A stretch of DNA of 64,000 bases from an aff. Roholtiella sp. LEGE 12411 (GCF_015206995.1 NZ_JADEXR010000010.1:1-64000); one strand, 5' to 3'. Shown: positions 1-9,230, numbered from the stretch's first letter. Notes: generated from the sequence alone by a model not told the origin. Numbers and translations are program-made.

Positions 1-96
1 ATCAAAACGCCAAGATTCAAGTCTCGCGGCCATTGCTGGCGACGATAACATGAAGATAGTTCCAATAGTACTGGGTAGTAACCAGTGTAGTTTCAC
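1..96 (-). CDS. amiC: N-acetylmuramoyl-L-alanine amidase, second tandem copy (N-terminal fragment)
   Basis: Only the first 32 codons lie in the window; the gene runs off the left edge. The 96 bases are identical to bases 2266-2361, the start of the complete amidase gene to the right. It therefore encodes the same signal peptide (MKLHWLLPSTIG...) and the first residues of an AMIN domain. The GTG start at 94-96 is preceded by AGGAGA at the proper distance, again as in the full copy. Tandem amiC genes are known in Nostoc, where AmiC amidases help perforate septal peptidoglycan between cells. Whether the rest of this copy is intact cannot be seen. Confidence 0.8.
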   Translation of the reverse strand, partial: MKLHWLLPSTIGTIFMLSSPAMAARLESWRFD

Positions 97-306
97 AGTA
101 TTTTCTCCTGATTCACATTTATGGGAGGCGTTAATATCTCAACCTATTGGCAAATCCTCACACTGTCACCGCCCAAACTTGAGCTTTGATGCCTGACTTG
201 AGTTTTGCGCTGATCTAAACACACACTTAATGGCGTAAGATTATAGCACGTTAATCTGATTTTGCCATGCGGTTAACGCCTAACAATTCGGTCAGTAAAG
301 CATCAG
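1..306. repeat. Duplicated amiC 5' end and upstream region, left copy
   Basis: Bases 1 to about 126 match 2266-2391 exactly. Similarity then continues at a lower level to about 306 (matching to about 2570), with shared stretches such as AACTTGAGCTTTGATGCCTG and CTGATTTTGCCATGC. The duplication covers the first codons, the ribosome site and some 200 bases of upstream DNA. The two amidase genes therefore probably have similar promoters. Bases 307-477, between this region and the end of the next gene, hold no gene I can recognise. Confidence 0.85.
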
Positions 307-477
307 ATTACACCAAAAAAGCGGAATCAACCATATTTATATAAGTCTAATCAATGACACTGAACATCACGCAGAGACTGGCGTTGGATTGTTGGTAAGC
401 GATACAACAATGCCAAAATTCTCTCTAAAATTAATGTTTAGAAAAATATTTACACCCAATTTTTTAGACTAAATTAC

Positions 478-2361
478 TTATCTTCTTTTTAGGTACTGGA
501 GAATACCGCGAGCGATCGCCTCCGCCATTTGGTTTTGGTAAGCTGAGGTTCTTAGCTTAGCGATATCCTCCCGACCAGTCAAATAACCTGTTTCCACTAA
601 AATAGACGGCATAGAACTTTTTCTGAGGACATAAAATCTGGCTCGGCGCACTCCTCGATCTCTGACATTGAGACTTTGGAGAATGCTGCTACGGACAATA
701 CGAGCTAGACTCAGACCACTGTCGTAATAATAAACTTCTAAGCCACTGACATCTGGACGATTCGGCCCTATTGCATTAGCGTGGATGCTGACAAACACAT
801 CAGCATTAGCTCGCTCTGCGAGTTGCACTCTTCCAGGAAGAGTAACAAAATAGTCAGAATCCCGCGTTAGAATTGCTTGCACGCCATTTTGCTGCAAAAT
901 GGCTGCGATTTTTCTACCGATGGGCAAGATGACATCTTTCTCACGTACTCCCCCAATACCAATTGCTCCAGGATCTTTACCACCATGTCCAGGGTCAATG
1001 AGAACTACCACTTTTCCTCTGGGAATCGGGCGTGGCTGTGTAATAGGCTGGGGATTGGGATTATTTGGGTCTGGGAATGGTATCCGATTAAGCGGAGGTA
1101 GGGGGGGTAAGGGAAGTGTTCCAGAGCGTGTGACGACTCCACGAGATCCTTGTAACTGTAGAGCTAAAAGCTGATCACTAACCTGGTTGAGTTCACCAAT
1201 TTGCACTCCCGCTGCTGGTTGAACCAAGATAACTACAGTATTAGGTTGTTGTGGTTGTAGGCGTACCCGCAGGATAGGGCTATTAGCATTCAAAACCGGG
1301 CCTCTAACTCTAGGAGCTAGGTTAGAGTTAGTAATAGTGATGCGATATAGACCAGAGGTTCTATCCCAGCCTCCTGTCGCAGATAAATTTTGGTCGGCTC
1401 TAATCAGTAGTTGTGTACCGTTATTAGACAATTCCACAGACTGAATCGTAGCAGGCGAGCTAACAGCAAGTGGCGTACGGGGTAATGGAAGGGGTTTTGA
1501 CTGATTATCTTGTATATTGTTGGAATTATTACCTCTAGGCAATCTGACAATTCGACTAGGTAGAAACACCAGACCACCAGCACTGCTCTTAGTTGCTTGC
1601 CAGTCAGGACTATTTTTGTCTACCCGCAATGTCATGCGAACACCAGGTGGGCGGGTTTGCAGTTGGGTGAATTCGACACTACTAACACCGTGTCGATTAA
1701 TGGACACATCATCCCGCTGTGCTAGAGATGGTGATAAAGTCGCGCCATAAATGTCCATAAAAATCGTACTGCGATCGCGGCTGCGATTTACCTGAAGCTG
1801 AGGATTACCACCAGTGGTGCGGATGAAAAGCCCATCGCCGGTTACTTGCAAGTTCTCAATTTGAGTCGCCCCTTGTGTGGCGTTGGCAACTCTTGATAAG
1901 TCAAGTTTAGTCTCAGGGTCTACTGTTACTACACTGTAAATATTTCTTGGGGGAGAGGATGCTACTTTATCAAGCACTGGCGTGGGTAATTGCACCGTCC
2001 ACCGACTACCAGTATTTCCGATAAATTGCACTCGTTTGGGGTCTAGAGTATAACCGGGAGTGAGTTCGACAACTATACGCGTTGTTTGTTGGTCAAACTG
2101 TCCAACACGGATAGAGCGAATTGCACCCCCGACTTGTTGGGTTAGCTGCTCCCGCCCAAATGTGGTTTCTGGCAAATCAATTACCAGACGAGTCGGGTTG
2201 AATACTAATTGCGCTTTGGGTTGAACAGCTCCCAAAGTGTTGATTTCCAGTTTGTTTTGGTTGGCATCAAAACGCCAAGATTCAAGTCTCGCGGCCATTG
2301 CTGGCGACGATAACATGAAGATAGTTCCAATAGTACTGGGTAGTAACCAGTGTAGTTTCAC
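478..2361 (-). CDS. amiC: N-acetylmuramoyl-L-alanine amidase with AMIN domain (AmiC type)
   Basis: Zinc amidase expected to cut the bond between N-acetylmuramic acid and L-alanine in peptidoglycan. The 627-residue product has a signal peptide (residues 1-23, ending AMA), an N-terminal AMIN domain for septal/cell-wall targeting, a second AMIN-like beta-rich stretch around 305-410, a Pro-rich linker near 415-450, and a C-terminal Amidase_3 domain (about 450-625). The zinc and catalytic residues are visible in DPGHGGKDPG, the Glu of VREKDVIL, SIHANA and VETGYL. The start is GTG at 2359-2361, with AGGAGA upstream. A second, near-identical gene start follows downstream at 96-1. In heterocyst formers this family drills the nanopores that allow cell-cell exchange; that role is inferred here from the family. 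Confidence 0.95.
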   Translation of the reverse strand: MKLHWLLPSTIGTIFMLSSPAMAARLESWRFDANQNKLEINTLGAVQPKAQLVFNPTRLVIDLPETTFGREQLTQQVGGAIRSIRVGQFDQQTTRIVVELTPGYTLDPKRVQFIGNTGSRWTVQLPTPVLDKVASSPPRNIYSVVTVDPETKLDLSRVANATQGATQIENLQVTGDGLFIRTTGGNPQLQVNRSRDRSTIFMDIYGATLSPSLAQRDDVSINRHGVSSVEFTQLQTRPPGVRMTLRVDKNSPDWQATKSSAGGLVFLPSRIVRLPRGNNSNNIQDNQSKPLPLPRTPLAVSSPATIQSVELSNNGTQLLIRADQNLSATGGWDRTSGLYRITITNSNLAPRVRGPVLNANSPILRVRLQPQQPNTVVILVQPAAGVQIGELNQVSDQLLALQLQGSRGVVTRSGTLPLPPLPPLNRIPFPDPNNPNPQPITQPRPIPRGKVVVLIDPGHGGKDPGAIGIGGVREKDVILPIGRKIAAILQQNGVQAILTRDSDYFVTLPGRVQLAERANADVFVSIHANAIGPNRPDVSGLEVYYYDSGLSLARIVRSSILQSLNVRDRGVRRARFYVLRKSSMPSILVETGYLTGREDIAKLRTSAYQNQMAEAIARGILQYLKRR

Positions 2362-2570
2362 AGTATTTTCTCCTGATTCACATTTATGGGAGCCGTCAAT
2401 ATCTCAACATATTGGCAATCGTCACACTGACACCACCTAAACTTGAGCTTTGATGCCTGACTTGAGTTTTACGCTGATCTCAATACACACCTGCTGAGGT
2501 AATTTACAGTTTGTCCCTCTGATTTTGCCATGCCGTTAGCGCTTAAAAATTAGACCAGCAAAGCACCAAA
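2266..2570. repeat. Duplicated amiC 5' end and upstream region, right copy
   Basis: Partner of the repeat at 1-306. It is identical over the first 126 bases and then diverges, as expected if selection keeps the signal-peptide region or recent gene conversion has homogenised it. The gene-free stretch 2362-3005 contains this upstream region. Beyond about 2570 I see only AT-rich sequence, and near 2921-2956 a short CTGAGTCCTGAG-type repeat. Confidence 0.85.
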
Positions 2571-3005
2571 TATTAACAACAAAGAGACAGCCAGAATTTA
2601 CTCCACTCATTCAAACCCAGTCAGCAAGACTTGAGTTAGTCAGGAATTGATGTTTATTTATTTGATTGCTGCAATTTATGCACTGAGTAAATAATTCCCA
2701 CAACCGTCAGAGGATCTAGCAAAATTTATGGAAATTACTCCCTAATTACTTGGAAAATATTCAGACTAAGACTGTGGAGTAGGGTGAAATGGGAAACAGA
2801 TAACATTCCGAATGCTGGTAAAAATTAGAAACAAACGATAATTTTACAATCTCACGGGACGGAGATTTGGGGAGATAAGTTTCCACTTGACTTTAGCAAA
2901 ATCCACCAAGTACTTATAGAGTCCTGAGTCCTGAGAATTACTCAGAACTCAGTTATGTTCTACATCAAGACGCTGCTAACAACCTGTTTATACTCAGAAT
3001 TTTAA

Positions 3006-4478
3006 TTAAGTCTCTTGAGAATCTGGGGCTGTCTCCAAACTCTCATCATCGTTTTGCATCATCGCCTGAGGTGGTTCAATTACTAACGACTTGCCAGAGG
3101 AACCGTCTAAAATCAGTTTTTCTGAGCTGATATCCAAGGTTTCCGGATCTGGAAATACGAATCGTAACAAGGGAGGAGCTAAAAAGGTTGTCAAGATTAC
3201 CATCATGATAATGGCTGCCCCTAGTGGTTTTGAAAGAGCGCCACTGGCAGCGCCGACACCAGCAAACACCAAACCGACCTCGCCCCTGGGAATCATGCCT
3301 ACACCAATCGCTAAACGGTTGATTTGCGGTTGACCAAATACGCTTAAGCCTGTGATTACTTTACCGAGAATGGCTACTATGATCAGGAAAGTTGCCATAA
3401 TTAGACCTTCCCGATTGTCGGGAATTGCTGGGTTTAAAACTCCCAAATCAGTTTTTGCCCCAACAGTCACAAAGAAAATTGGTACAAGCATATCCGCAAT
3501 GGGAATAACTTGCTTTTGCAGTTCTTTGCGCTTATCAGTTTCCTCTAGGACTAAGCCTGCTGCAAAAGCCCCCAGAATTGCTTCTAATTGGATGATAGCA
3601 GCAAAGTATGCCATGACAAAGGCGAAGATGAATGCTGGTATTACCAGTCCACCGCGTGTTTTAAGTTGATTAGCGATCGCCACAAAGCTCTTATTGAAAA
3701 CATTGCCTAGCAAGATGGCTCCGAGCAGAAAACCACTGGCGCTGATAATCAAATAAATGACTTTGCTCACATCTACCGCGCCATCTTTAGCCAAGCTAGC
3801 AACTACTGCGAGGACGATGATTCCCAGTACATCGTCAATCACAGCAGCACCAAGAATAATCTGCCCTTCTTTAGAATTAAGCCGTCCTAATTCTGACAGC
3901 ACTTTGGAAGTAATCCCAATACTAGTGGCAGTCAAAGCCGCACCAGCAAAAATTGCGGGTACAGCGTCGATACCAAATATAGTCATTAGTCCTACAGTAC
4001 CAGCAGTAAAGGGTACTACTACCCCCACTACTGCCACGACGACGGCTTGAAGACCGACTGCCATTAGATCTTTGAGGTTCGATTCCAAACCAATTTCAAA
4101 TAGCAGGATGATCACACCCAGTTCTGCCAAAACGGAAACGACTTCCGACTGCGCCGCAAATACTTCGGGAGTGGCTTCAGGACTTAAACCGGCAGTGGTT
4201 TTGAGGAAGATCATGATCAAAGAACTTGAACTGTCTGCTCCGCCTTCTGGAAACACTAAAAGATGGAAAACAGAGATACCCACTACTACACCCCCGACGA
4301 GTTCACCTAAGACAGGCGGTAAACCCACTTGATTTGATAACTCCCCACCAAGTTTACTCGCAAGGTAAATTACCACTAAGCTTAGTAGCACAGCTGCTAC
4401 TACCATTGAACTGTCTGCTGCTTTTGTTGCGGTTGCCAGCAGAGGAAAAGAGAAGTTGATTGGATCTAACAAATGCAT
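3006..4478 (-). CDS. nhaS3: CPA2-family Na+/H+ antiporter, NhaS3-like
   Basis: Integral membrane cation/proton antiporter with about 12 hydrophobic segments. The hallmark acidic pair sits in GAAVIDDVLGII, and conserved signatures GLPPVLGELVGGVVVG, FEIGLE, ILGAFAAGLVLE and GMIPRGEVGLVFAGVG match the CPA2 (KefB/NapA-like) fold. Length and sequence style resemble cyanobacterial NhaS3, the essential antiporter of Synechocystis, so Na+ export or thylakoid ion balance is the likely role. The acidic C-tail (MMQNDDESLETAPDSQET) is cytoplasmic. The open frame extends to a TTG at 4565 directly after the EVE gene stop. I prefer the ATG at 4478 because the extra 29 residues are basic and unlike the family, and an AAGGAGAAGGA stretch lies upstream. 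It follows the EVE gene in the same direction. Confidence 0.85.
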   Translation of the reverse strand: MHLLDPINFSFPLLATATKAADSSMVVAAVLLSLVVIYLASKLGGELSNQVGLPPVLGELVGGVVVGISVFHLLVFPEGGADSSSSLIMIFLKTTAGLSPEATPEVFAAQSEVVSVLAELGVIILLFEIGLESNLKDLMAVGLQAVVVAVVGVVVPFTAGTVGLMTIFGIDAVPAIFAGAALTATSIGITSKVLSELGRLNSKEGQIILGAAVIDDVLGIIVLAVVASLAKDGAVDVSKVIYLIISASGFLLGAILLGNVFNKSFVAIANQLKTRGGLVIPAFIFAFVMAYFAAIIQLEAILGAFAAGLVLEETDKRKELQKQVIPIADMLVPIFFVTVGAKTDLGVLNPAIPDNREGLIMATFLIIVAILGKVITGLSVFGQPQINRLAIGVGMIPRGEVGLVFAGVGAASGALSKPLGAAIIMMVILTTFLAPPLLRFVFPDPETLDISSEKLILDGSSGKSLVIEPPQAMMQNDDESLETAPDSQET

Positions 4479-4565
4479 TGGTTCTGTGAAAATCCTTCTC
4501 CTTATTTTTACGCGTTTGTGGAATTTAGCTATTTTTATAAATGCGCTGCTGATAGCAGCTATCAA

Positions 4566-4979
4566 TTATTTTGTGCCACTTGTCAGATCAATTAGGTACT
4601 GCCAATCAAATTCAGATACCGGGACTACAGACAGTCTGGGAAGTCGCAGTAAGTCAAAGTTTGTGAATTTGCTATCTTGCTTAATTTGGGTTAGGGTAAT
4701 GGGCTGATTGACTCTTCTTACTGCCCGCACATCCACAACTACTCTTTTGCGATCGCTGAGTGCTGGATCGGCATAAGGTTGACTAACTATCTCTGCTATA
4801 CCCATGACTTGCCGTTCTTTAGCGGTGTGGTAAATCAACGCCAAGTCACCAAGGAACATTGTACGTAAATGTTTGAGCGCTAAGGCATTGTTGACTCCAT
4901 CCCAAACTGTACTGCCGTCCCGTTCTAAATCTGAGTAGGAATAATCTTCCGGTTCAGTTTTCAGCAGCCAATACCTCAT
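4566..4979 (-). CDS. EVE domain-containing protein
   Basis: Small protein of about 137 residues that is entirely an EVE domain (PUA-like fold, related to YTH). It shows the typical opening RYWLLKTEPEDYSYSDLERDG, the central TVWDGVNNALALKHLRTM, GDLALIYHT and the GIAEIVSQPYADP strand. EVE domains bind modified bases in nucleic acids, but the ligand in cyanobacteria is unknown. ATG at 4979 follows GGAGATTTTGTG; a GTG one codon earlier is an alternative start. The stop lies about 87 bases before the preferred antiporter start on the same strand, so the two may be cotranscribed. Confidence 0.85.
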   Translation of the reverse strand: MRYWLLKTEPEDYSYSDLERDGSTVWDGVNNALALKHLRTMFLGDLALIYHTAKERQVMGIAEIVSQPYADPALSDRKRVVVDVRAVRRVNQPITLTQIKQDSKFTNFDLLRLPRLSVVPVSEFDWQYLIDLTSGTK

Positions 4980-5113
4980 CACAAAATCTCCAAATGGGTT
5001 GGTGTAATTTTTTCAGTTTCCAAAAATGTAACCATTTCAGCTTTTGATTATGGCAATGTCAAAGTAGGAACAGATAAATCGTATCGATATATACTTTTCG
5101 GAGGAGTGCAAAT

Positions 5114-5863
5114 ATGACGCATGGAGATGCTTTATCCGGTTCTCAGTTTCAACCCAGAAACCTGTGGAAAACACTATCTTTGGCTTTAGTAGGATGTGTA
5201 ATTTTGACTTTGCCTGCTTCAGCACAAGAAAAAGAAAAATTGTGGAGAACCCTTACTGTTAGTGGTCGTGGAGTAGAAACAATTCCTACAACCCTGTCGC
5301 AAGTTAGTTTAGGAGTGGAGATTCAGGGTAAAACTGCACAAGAAGTACAGCAAGAAGCAGCTCGTAGGTCATCAGCAGTAGTGGCTTTGCTGAAGCGCCA
5401 AAATGTAGAAAAACTAGAAACTACTGGTATCCGGTTTAATCCAGTTTATAGTTACAACAATAATGTACAGCGGATTACAGGCTATGCAGCCAATAATACG
5501 GTGAGTTTTAGGATTGCTACTGATAAAGCTGGTACTTTGTTGGATGATGCAGTCAAAGTAGGTGCAACACAAATTAACAGTATTAGTTTTGTCGCTAATG
5601 ACGAGGCGATCGCTAGCGCTCAAAAGCAAGCGCTCAAAGAAGCTACCCAAGACGCCCAACAGCAAGCTGATGCTGTCTTTAGTACCTTGGGTTTGAAGCC
5701 TAAAGAAGTGGTCAACATTCAAATTAATAATGCTAGTGCGCCTTCACCACCCATTCTGTACCGTGCTGAAGCTGCCAAGGTAAGCAATGCTGATGCTTCC
5801 ACCCCTGTAATTGGTGGTGAACAGCAAGTAGAGGCATCGGTGACACTACAAATTAGTTATTAG
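5114..5863 (+). CDS. SIMPL domain (DUF541) periplasmic protein
   Basis: The 249-residue product has an N-terminal signal segment (hydrophobic TLSLALVGCVILTLPASA, cut after ASA near residue 38) followed by one SIMPL domain. Typical motifs are LTVSGRGVETIPTTLSQVSLGVE, LETTGIRFNPVYSYNNNVQRITGYAANNTVSFRI and the alanine/glutamine-rich helix (ALKEATQDAQQQADAVFSTLGL). Family members are secreted or periplasmic and of unclear function (named after a signalling molecule that associates with mouse pelle-like kinase; the bacterial BP26/YggE branch is linked to stress). ATG at 5114 is well supported by GGAGGAG seven bases upstream. The gene is convergent with ssb. Confidence 0.85.
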   Translation: MTHGDALSGSQFQPRNLWKTLSLALVGCVILTLPASAQEKEKLWRTLTVSGRGVETIPTTLSQVSLGVEIQGKTAQEVQQEAARRSSAVVALLKRQNVEKLETTGIRFNPVYSYNNNVQRITGYAANNTVSFRIATDKAGTLLDDAVKVGATQINSISFVANDEAIASAQKQALKEATQDAQQQADAVFSTLGLKPKEVVNIQINNASAPSPPILYRAEAAKVSNADASTPVIGGEQQVEASVTLQISY

Positions 5864-5923
5864 TCAAGAGTCCAAAGTCAAGAGTCAAAGGTTACATAGT
5901 ATTAGGCTCTTGACCCTTGACTA
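5861..5923. terminator. Hairpin from heptamer repeats between convergent genes
   Basis: TAGTCAAGAGTC at the stop codon of the SIMPL gene is mirrored by CTCTTGACCCTTGACTA at 5907-5923, next to the ssb stop. The arms consist of GTCAAGA/TTGACCC heptamers of the kind scattered through Nostocales genomes. The position between two converging genes suits a bidirectional terminator, although the stem is imperfect. Confidence 0.5.
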
Positions 5924-5924
5924 T

Positions 5925-6287
5925 TTAAAAATGTTCTGGAGACATATCTGCCGTACCGCCTTCTCCATCACGCTTAGAACCTAATAAATCAAGTTGGTCT
6001 ACTTGGATAACTGGTGAGGATCGGTTTGCTCCTGTTTGGCGATCGCTCCATGTGTCAAACTTTAGGGAACCTTTGACAGCAATTTGCCTGCCTTTACGCA
6101 CATAATTACCCGCAACCTCCGCCGTTTTTCCCCATAGTTCCAAATTAAACCAGTCAGTATGTTCCCCTTCCTTAGTGCGCCGATTCACAGCTAGTGTCAA
6201 TCTACACTTGACACTACCAGACTCAAAATACTTTATATCTGGGTCGTTGCCTACACGACCGATGAGAGTGACAACATTGATACTCAT
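5925..6287 (-). CDS. ssb: Single-stranded DNA-binding protein
   Basis: OB-fold SSB of 120 residues: it opens MSINVVTLIGRVGNDPDIKY, with the conserved LAVNRRTK, TDWFNLELWGKTAEVAGNYVRKGRQIAVKGSL and DTWSDRQTG stretches. It protects single-stranded DNA in replication and repair. The protein is short: after the OB fold only about 20 residues follow and the acidic DDIPF-type tail of E. coli SSB is missing, as in other short cyanobacterial SSBs. ATG is preceded by AAAGGT. It lies divergent from mreB; the shared 336-base upstream region (6288-6623) must hold both promoters, but I could not assign them. Confidence 0.93.
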   Translation of the reverse strand: MSINVVTLIGRVGNDPDIKYFESGSVKCRLTLAVNRRTKEGEHTDWFNLELWGKTAEVAGNYVRKGRQIAVKGSLKFDTWSDRQTGANRSSPVIQVDQLDLLGSKRDGEGGTADMSPEHF

Positions 6288-6623
6288 GGGTGTTACCTTT
6301 CAGTACAGGTGTACTCATTAATCCAGACTCCCATCATAGCGAATTGTGAAACTATTGAAAATAATGTGTTAAACAGTTAACAATATGAAGGAGATGAAAA
6401 ATGATACATACTACTAGGGGAAACCTCGAAAAGTATACGGATATACTTACTAAACCTGAGAATATCAAAAAGTAGAGGCCTGAGACATAGTAAATATTGC
6501 CGAGAATTATATAAAAATATAGTCTGGTTTACTGGACTCAGGATAAAAAAGGTAATAGAATCCAGCACGATTCACTTTTACCGTTGTAGTAAAAAGTATC
6601 GCAAATAGGGAGCGTACAGACGC

Positions 6624-7667
6624 GTGGGTCTTTTCAGAAACTTTCGCACATCATGGGATATGGGTATCGATCTCGGTACCGCTAACACCCTTGTCTACGT
6701 ATCTGGTAAAGGCATCGTACTCCAAGAGCCTTCTGTAGTTGCTATCGATGTAAACGAAAAGGTAGCACTGGCAGTAGGAGAAGAGGCCAAAAAAATGCTC
6801 GGTCGGACACCAGGAAACGTGATTGCCCTCCGTCCCTTGCGGGACGGTGTTATTGCTGACTTCGATACAGCAGAGTTAATGCTGAAAAGCTTTATCCAGC
6901 GTGTAAATGAAGGTAGGTCTTTAATTCTACCCCGGATTGTCATTGGTATTCCCAGTGGCGTTACAGGCGTAGAAAGGCGAGCTGTAATGGATGCAGCTGC
7001 TCAAGCTGGAGCCAGAGAAGTTTACTTAATCGATGAACCAGTAGCTGCGGCAATTGGTGCGGGACTACCTGTTGCCGAACCGACTGGCAATATGATTATA
7101 GATATTGGTGGTGGTACAACAGAAGTTGCGGTGTTGAGTCTCCAGGGTACGGTAATCAGTGAGTCAGTACGCATTGCCGGTGATGAATTAACGGAAGCAA
7201 TCATACAGTATATGAAGAAAGTTCATAACTTAGTGATTGGTGAACGTACTGCTGAGGACATCAAGATTCGGATTGGCTCTGCCTATCCGACTAACGATGA
7301 TGGTGATGCAATTATGGAAGTCCGAGGCTTACACTTGCTTTCTGGTTTACCACGAACTGTAACAATCAAGGGGCCAGAAATCCGTGAAAGTATGTTGGAA
7401 CCTCTATCAGTAATTATAGAAGCTGTGAAGCGGACACTGGAACGCACACCTCCGGAATTGGCATCAGACATTATTGACAGGGGTATTATGCTAGCTGGTG
7501 GTGGTGCTTTGCTCAAAGGTATAGATACCTTGATTAGCCATGAGACGGGAATCGTAACACACATTGCCGCTGATCCTTTAAGCTGCGTTGTGCTGGGAAC
7601 AGGACGTGTGTTAGAAAACTTTAAACAGTTGGAACGAGTTTTCAGCGGGCGTTCTCGCAATATGTAG
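6624..7667 (+). CDS. mreB: Rod shape-determining protein MreB
   Basis: Actin-like ATPase of 347 residues that forms membrane-bound filaments guiding lateral wall synthesis. It shows MGIDLGTANTLVYVSGKGIVLQEPSVVA (phosphate 1 loop), the adenosine-binding GGG in MLAGGGALLKGIDTL, and IDIGGGTTEVAVLSL (phosphate 2). The amphipathic N-terminus MGLFRNFRTS fits membrane binding. The start is GTG at 6624, giving MGLFRNF, with GGGAG about 12 bases before it. It is the first gene of mreB-mreC-mreD; an 18-bp hairpin follows at 7679-7725. Confidence 0.97.
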   Translation: MGLFRNFRTSWDMGIDLGTANTLVYVSGKGIVLQEPSVVAIDVNEKVALAVGEEAKKMLGRTPGNVIALRPLRDGVIADFDTAELMLKSFIQRVNEGRSLILPRIVIGIPSGVTGVERRAVMDAAAQAGAREVYLIDEPVAAAIGAGLPVAEPTGNMIIDIGGGTTEVAVLSLQGTVISESVRIAGDELTEAIIQYMKKVHNLVIGERTAEDIKIRIGSAYPTNDDGDAIMEVRGLHLLSGLPRTVTIKGPEIRESMLEPLSVIIEAVKRTLERTPPELASDIIDRGIMLAGGGALLKGIDTLISHETGIVTHIAADPLSCVVLGTGRVLENFKQLERVFSGRSRNM

Positions 7668-7678
7668 CAAAAAATATT

Positions 7679-7725
7679 AGATATTGGGTTCTATTTGGGT
7701 TTTATATAAATAGAATCCAATATCT
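7679..7725 (+). promoter_or_regulatory. Strong hairpin in the mreB-mreC spacer
   Basis: AGATATTGGGTTCTATTT (7679-7696) and AAATAGAATCCAATATCT (7708-7725) pair over 18 positions with one G-U, around an 11-base loop. It lies between the mreB stop and the mreC start. It is AT-rich and not followed by a T-run, so an attenuator or an mRNA-stabilising or processing element that lets mreB be expressed above mreCD is as likely as a terminator. Confidence 0.55.
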
Positions 7726-7753
7726 CCTTAAATTATAAAAATAATAGGTATAG

Positions 7754-8563
7754 ATGGTTACTCTACGTAAATGGTGGGGTCATAAAGGGTTACAAATCGG
7801 TCTGTTATCTCTGTTAGTTGGTAGTGCTTGGATACTGCGACAGACTCAAGGTGCATTGCTCGTTGAAATGTATCAAGTGATTACCCGTCCGTTGCAGATG
7901 TTCCAGCCAGTAGCAAATTCAGAAGAACGTCTTAGAGATGTTCGCTTATTGGAGTTGCAAACCCGCATAGTAGATCTGGAGAGCCAAAATAAAAAATTAC
8001 AAGATTTATTGGGCTACGTTGAGAAAGAGCCACTTGTATCGCGCCCAATTACAGCGCGGGTAGTGGGACGCAGTGCTGACCACTGGTGGCAACAAGTTAC
8101 CTTGAATCGTGGCTCGAACGTGGGAATTCAAGAAGGCTTTATCGTTAAGTCTGACGGTGGATTAGTCGGTTTGGTAGAGAGTGCAACTCCCAATACTAGC
8201 CGTGTGTTGTTAATTAGTGACCTTAAAAGTCAAGTGGGTGTCACAATTAGCCGCACAGCAGCTAAAGGTGTTTTACGAGGAGATTCCTCTTCAGAAGCTG
8301 TGCTGGAGTTTTATGAAAAAGTTCCAAATGTCAAAGTGGGAGATTTAATTTCCACATCTACTTACAGTCAAAAGTTTCCTGCGGGCTTAGCGGTGGGACG
8401 TATCAAGTCCCTAGATTTAAAAAAACTCCCAGCATCAGTTGCGAAAGTTGAGCTTTTTCCGCCGATACGTTCACTAGATTGGGTAAGTGTATACCCGAAG
8501 CCGACAAACCAAGAGTTGGAACAGCAAACGTCGGCAAACCAAGAACAGCAAAAATCTAATTAG
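7754..8563 (+). CDS. mreC: Rod shape-determining protein MreC
   Basis: Bitopic membrane protein of 269 residues linking MreB filaments to the wall synthases. The N-terminal membrane segment is near residues 14-30 (GLQIGLLSLLVGSAWIL). A coiled coil follows (VRLLELQTRIVDLESQNKKLQDLLGY), then the beta-barrel domain with ITARVVGRSADHWWQQVTLNRG and GLVGLVESATPNTSRVLLISD. The Gln-rich C-tail is lineage-specific. It is cotranscribed with mreD, which starts 24 bases after its stop. Confidence 0.93.
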   Translation: MVTLRKWWGHKGLQIGLLSLLVGSAWILRQTQGALLVEMYQVITRPLQMFQPVANSEERLRDVRLLELQTRIVDLESQNKKLQDLLGYVEKEPLVSRPITARVVGRSADHWWQQVTLNRGSNVGIQEGFIVKSDGGLVGLVESATPNTSRVLLISDLKSQVGVTISRTAAKGVLRGDSSSEAVLEFYEKVPNVKVGDLISTSTYSQKFPAGLAVGRIKSLDLKKLPASVAKVELFPPIRSLDWVSVYPKPTNQELEQQTSANQEQQKSN

Positions 8564-8586
8564 ATTCTCGAAAATCTCTCAAAACA

Positions 8587-9222
8587 ATGAAGATACCTTC
8601 ATTTAGTGGCAGCAGGCAAAAACAGCTAAAATCGCCAGAGCGGAAATCTAGAATTACAAATAAGCCTTTTTCTCATTGGCATCCTAGTTTGCGTCAACTA
8701 GTAAATTGGATAGTGACGGTTGGGTCTGTACTGTTATGTTTACTGTTGTTGCCTACCCGCTTACCGGGTATGGAATTACTAGAAATTGGCCCTAACTGGC
8801 TGTTAATTTGGGTAGTAGCTTGGAGTGTAAAGCGCACAGTTTTTGCAGGAGCATTAGCAGGTATAATTCTAGGCTTACTTCAAGATGCAATGACTTCACC
8901 TAACCCTACTCATGCTTTGAGTCTAGCGATAGTAGGAATTCTGACTAGTCTGCTTCAAAAACAGCGTTTTATGGAAGAAGATTTTATTTCTATTGCTTTA
9001 ATTGCCTTTGGTATGGCTTTTTTAGCAGAAACTATCTTTGGGTTGCAATTGACTTTAATGAGCGATGCCTATGGCGGGCACAGCCTACGCAAAGTGGCAG
9101 ATATCTGGACATATTACCAGCGGGTTGCTCTTGCCTCTGCCATTCTCAGTAGTTTGTGGGCACCTGTTGTCTATTATCCACTGAATCTTTGGTGGCAGCG
9201 GATGAAATTGTTAGAGCAGTAA
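8587..9222 (+). CDS. mreD: Rod shape-determining protein MreD
   Basis: Polytopic membrane protein of 211 residues, the third member of the mreBCD operon. After a basic cytoplasmic N-terminus of about 45 residues come five or six hydrophobic segments (for example IVTVGSVLLCLLLLPTRLPG, NWLLIWVVAWSVKRTVFAGALAGIILGLLQDAMTS, ISIALIAFGMAFLAETIFG). The GLLQDAMTS stretch matches the conserved G-(x)-DA signature of MreD. Assignment rests on this signature plus position after mreC. Confidence 0.9.
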   Translation: MKIPSFSGSRQKQLKSPERKSRITNKPFSHWHPSLRQLVNWIVTVGSVLLCLLLLPTRLPGMELLEIGPNWLLIWVVAWSVKRTVFAGALAGIILGLLQDAMTSPNPTHALSLAIVGILTSLLQKQRFMEEDFISIALIAFGMAFLAETIFGLQLTLMSDAYGGHSLRKVADIWTYYQRVALASAILSSLWAPVVYYPLNLWWQRMKLLEQ

Positions 9223-9230
9223 ATAGGACA

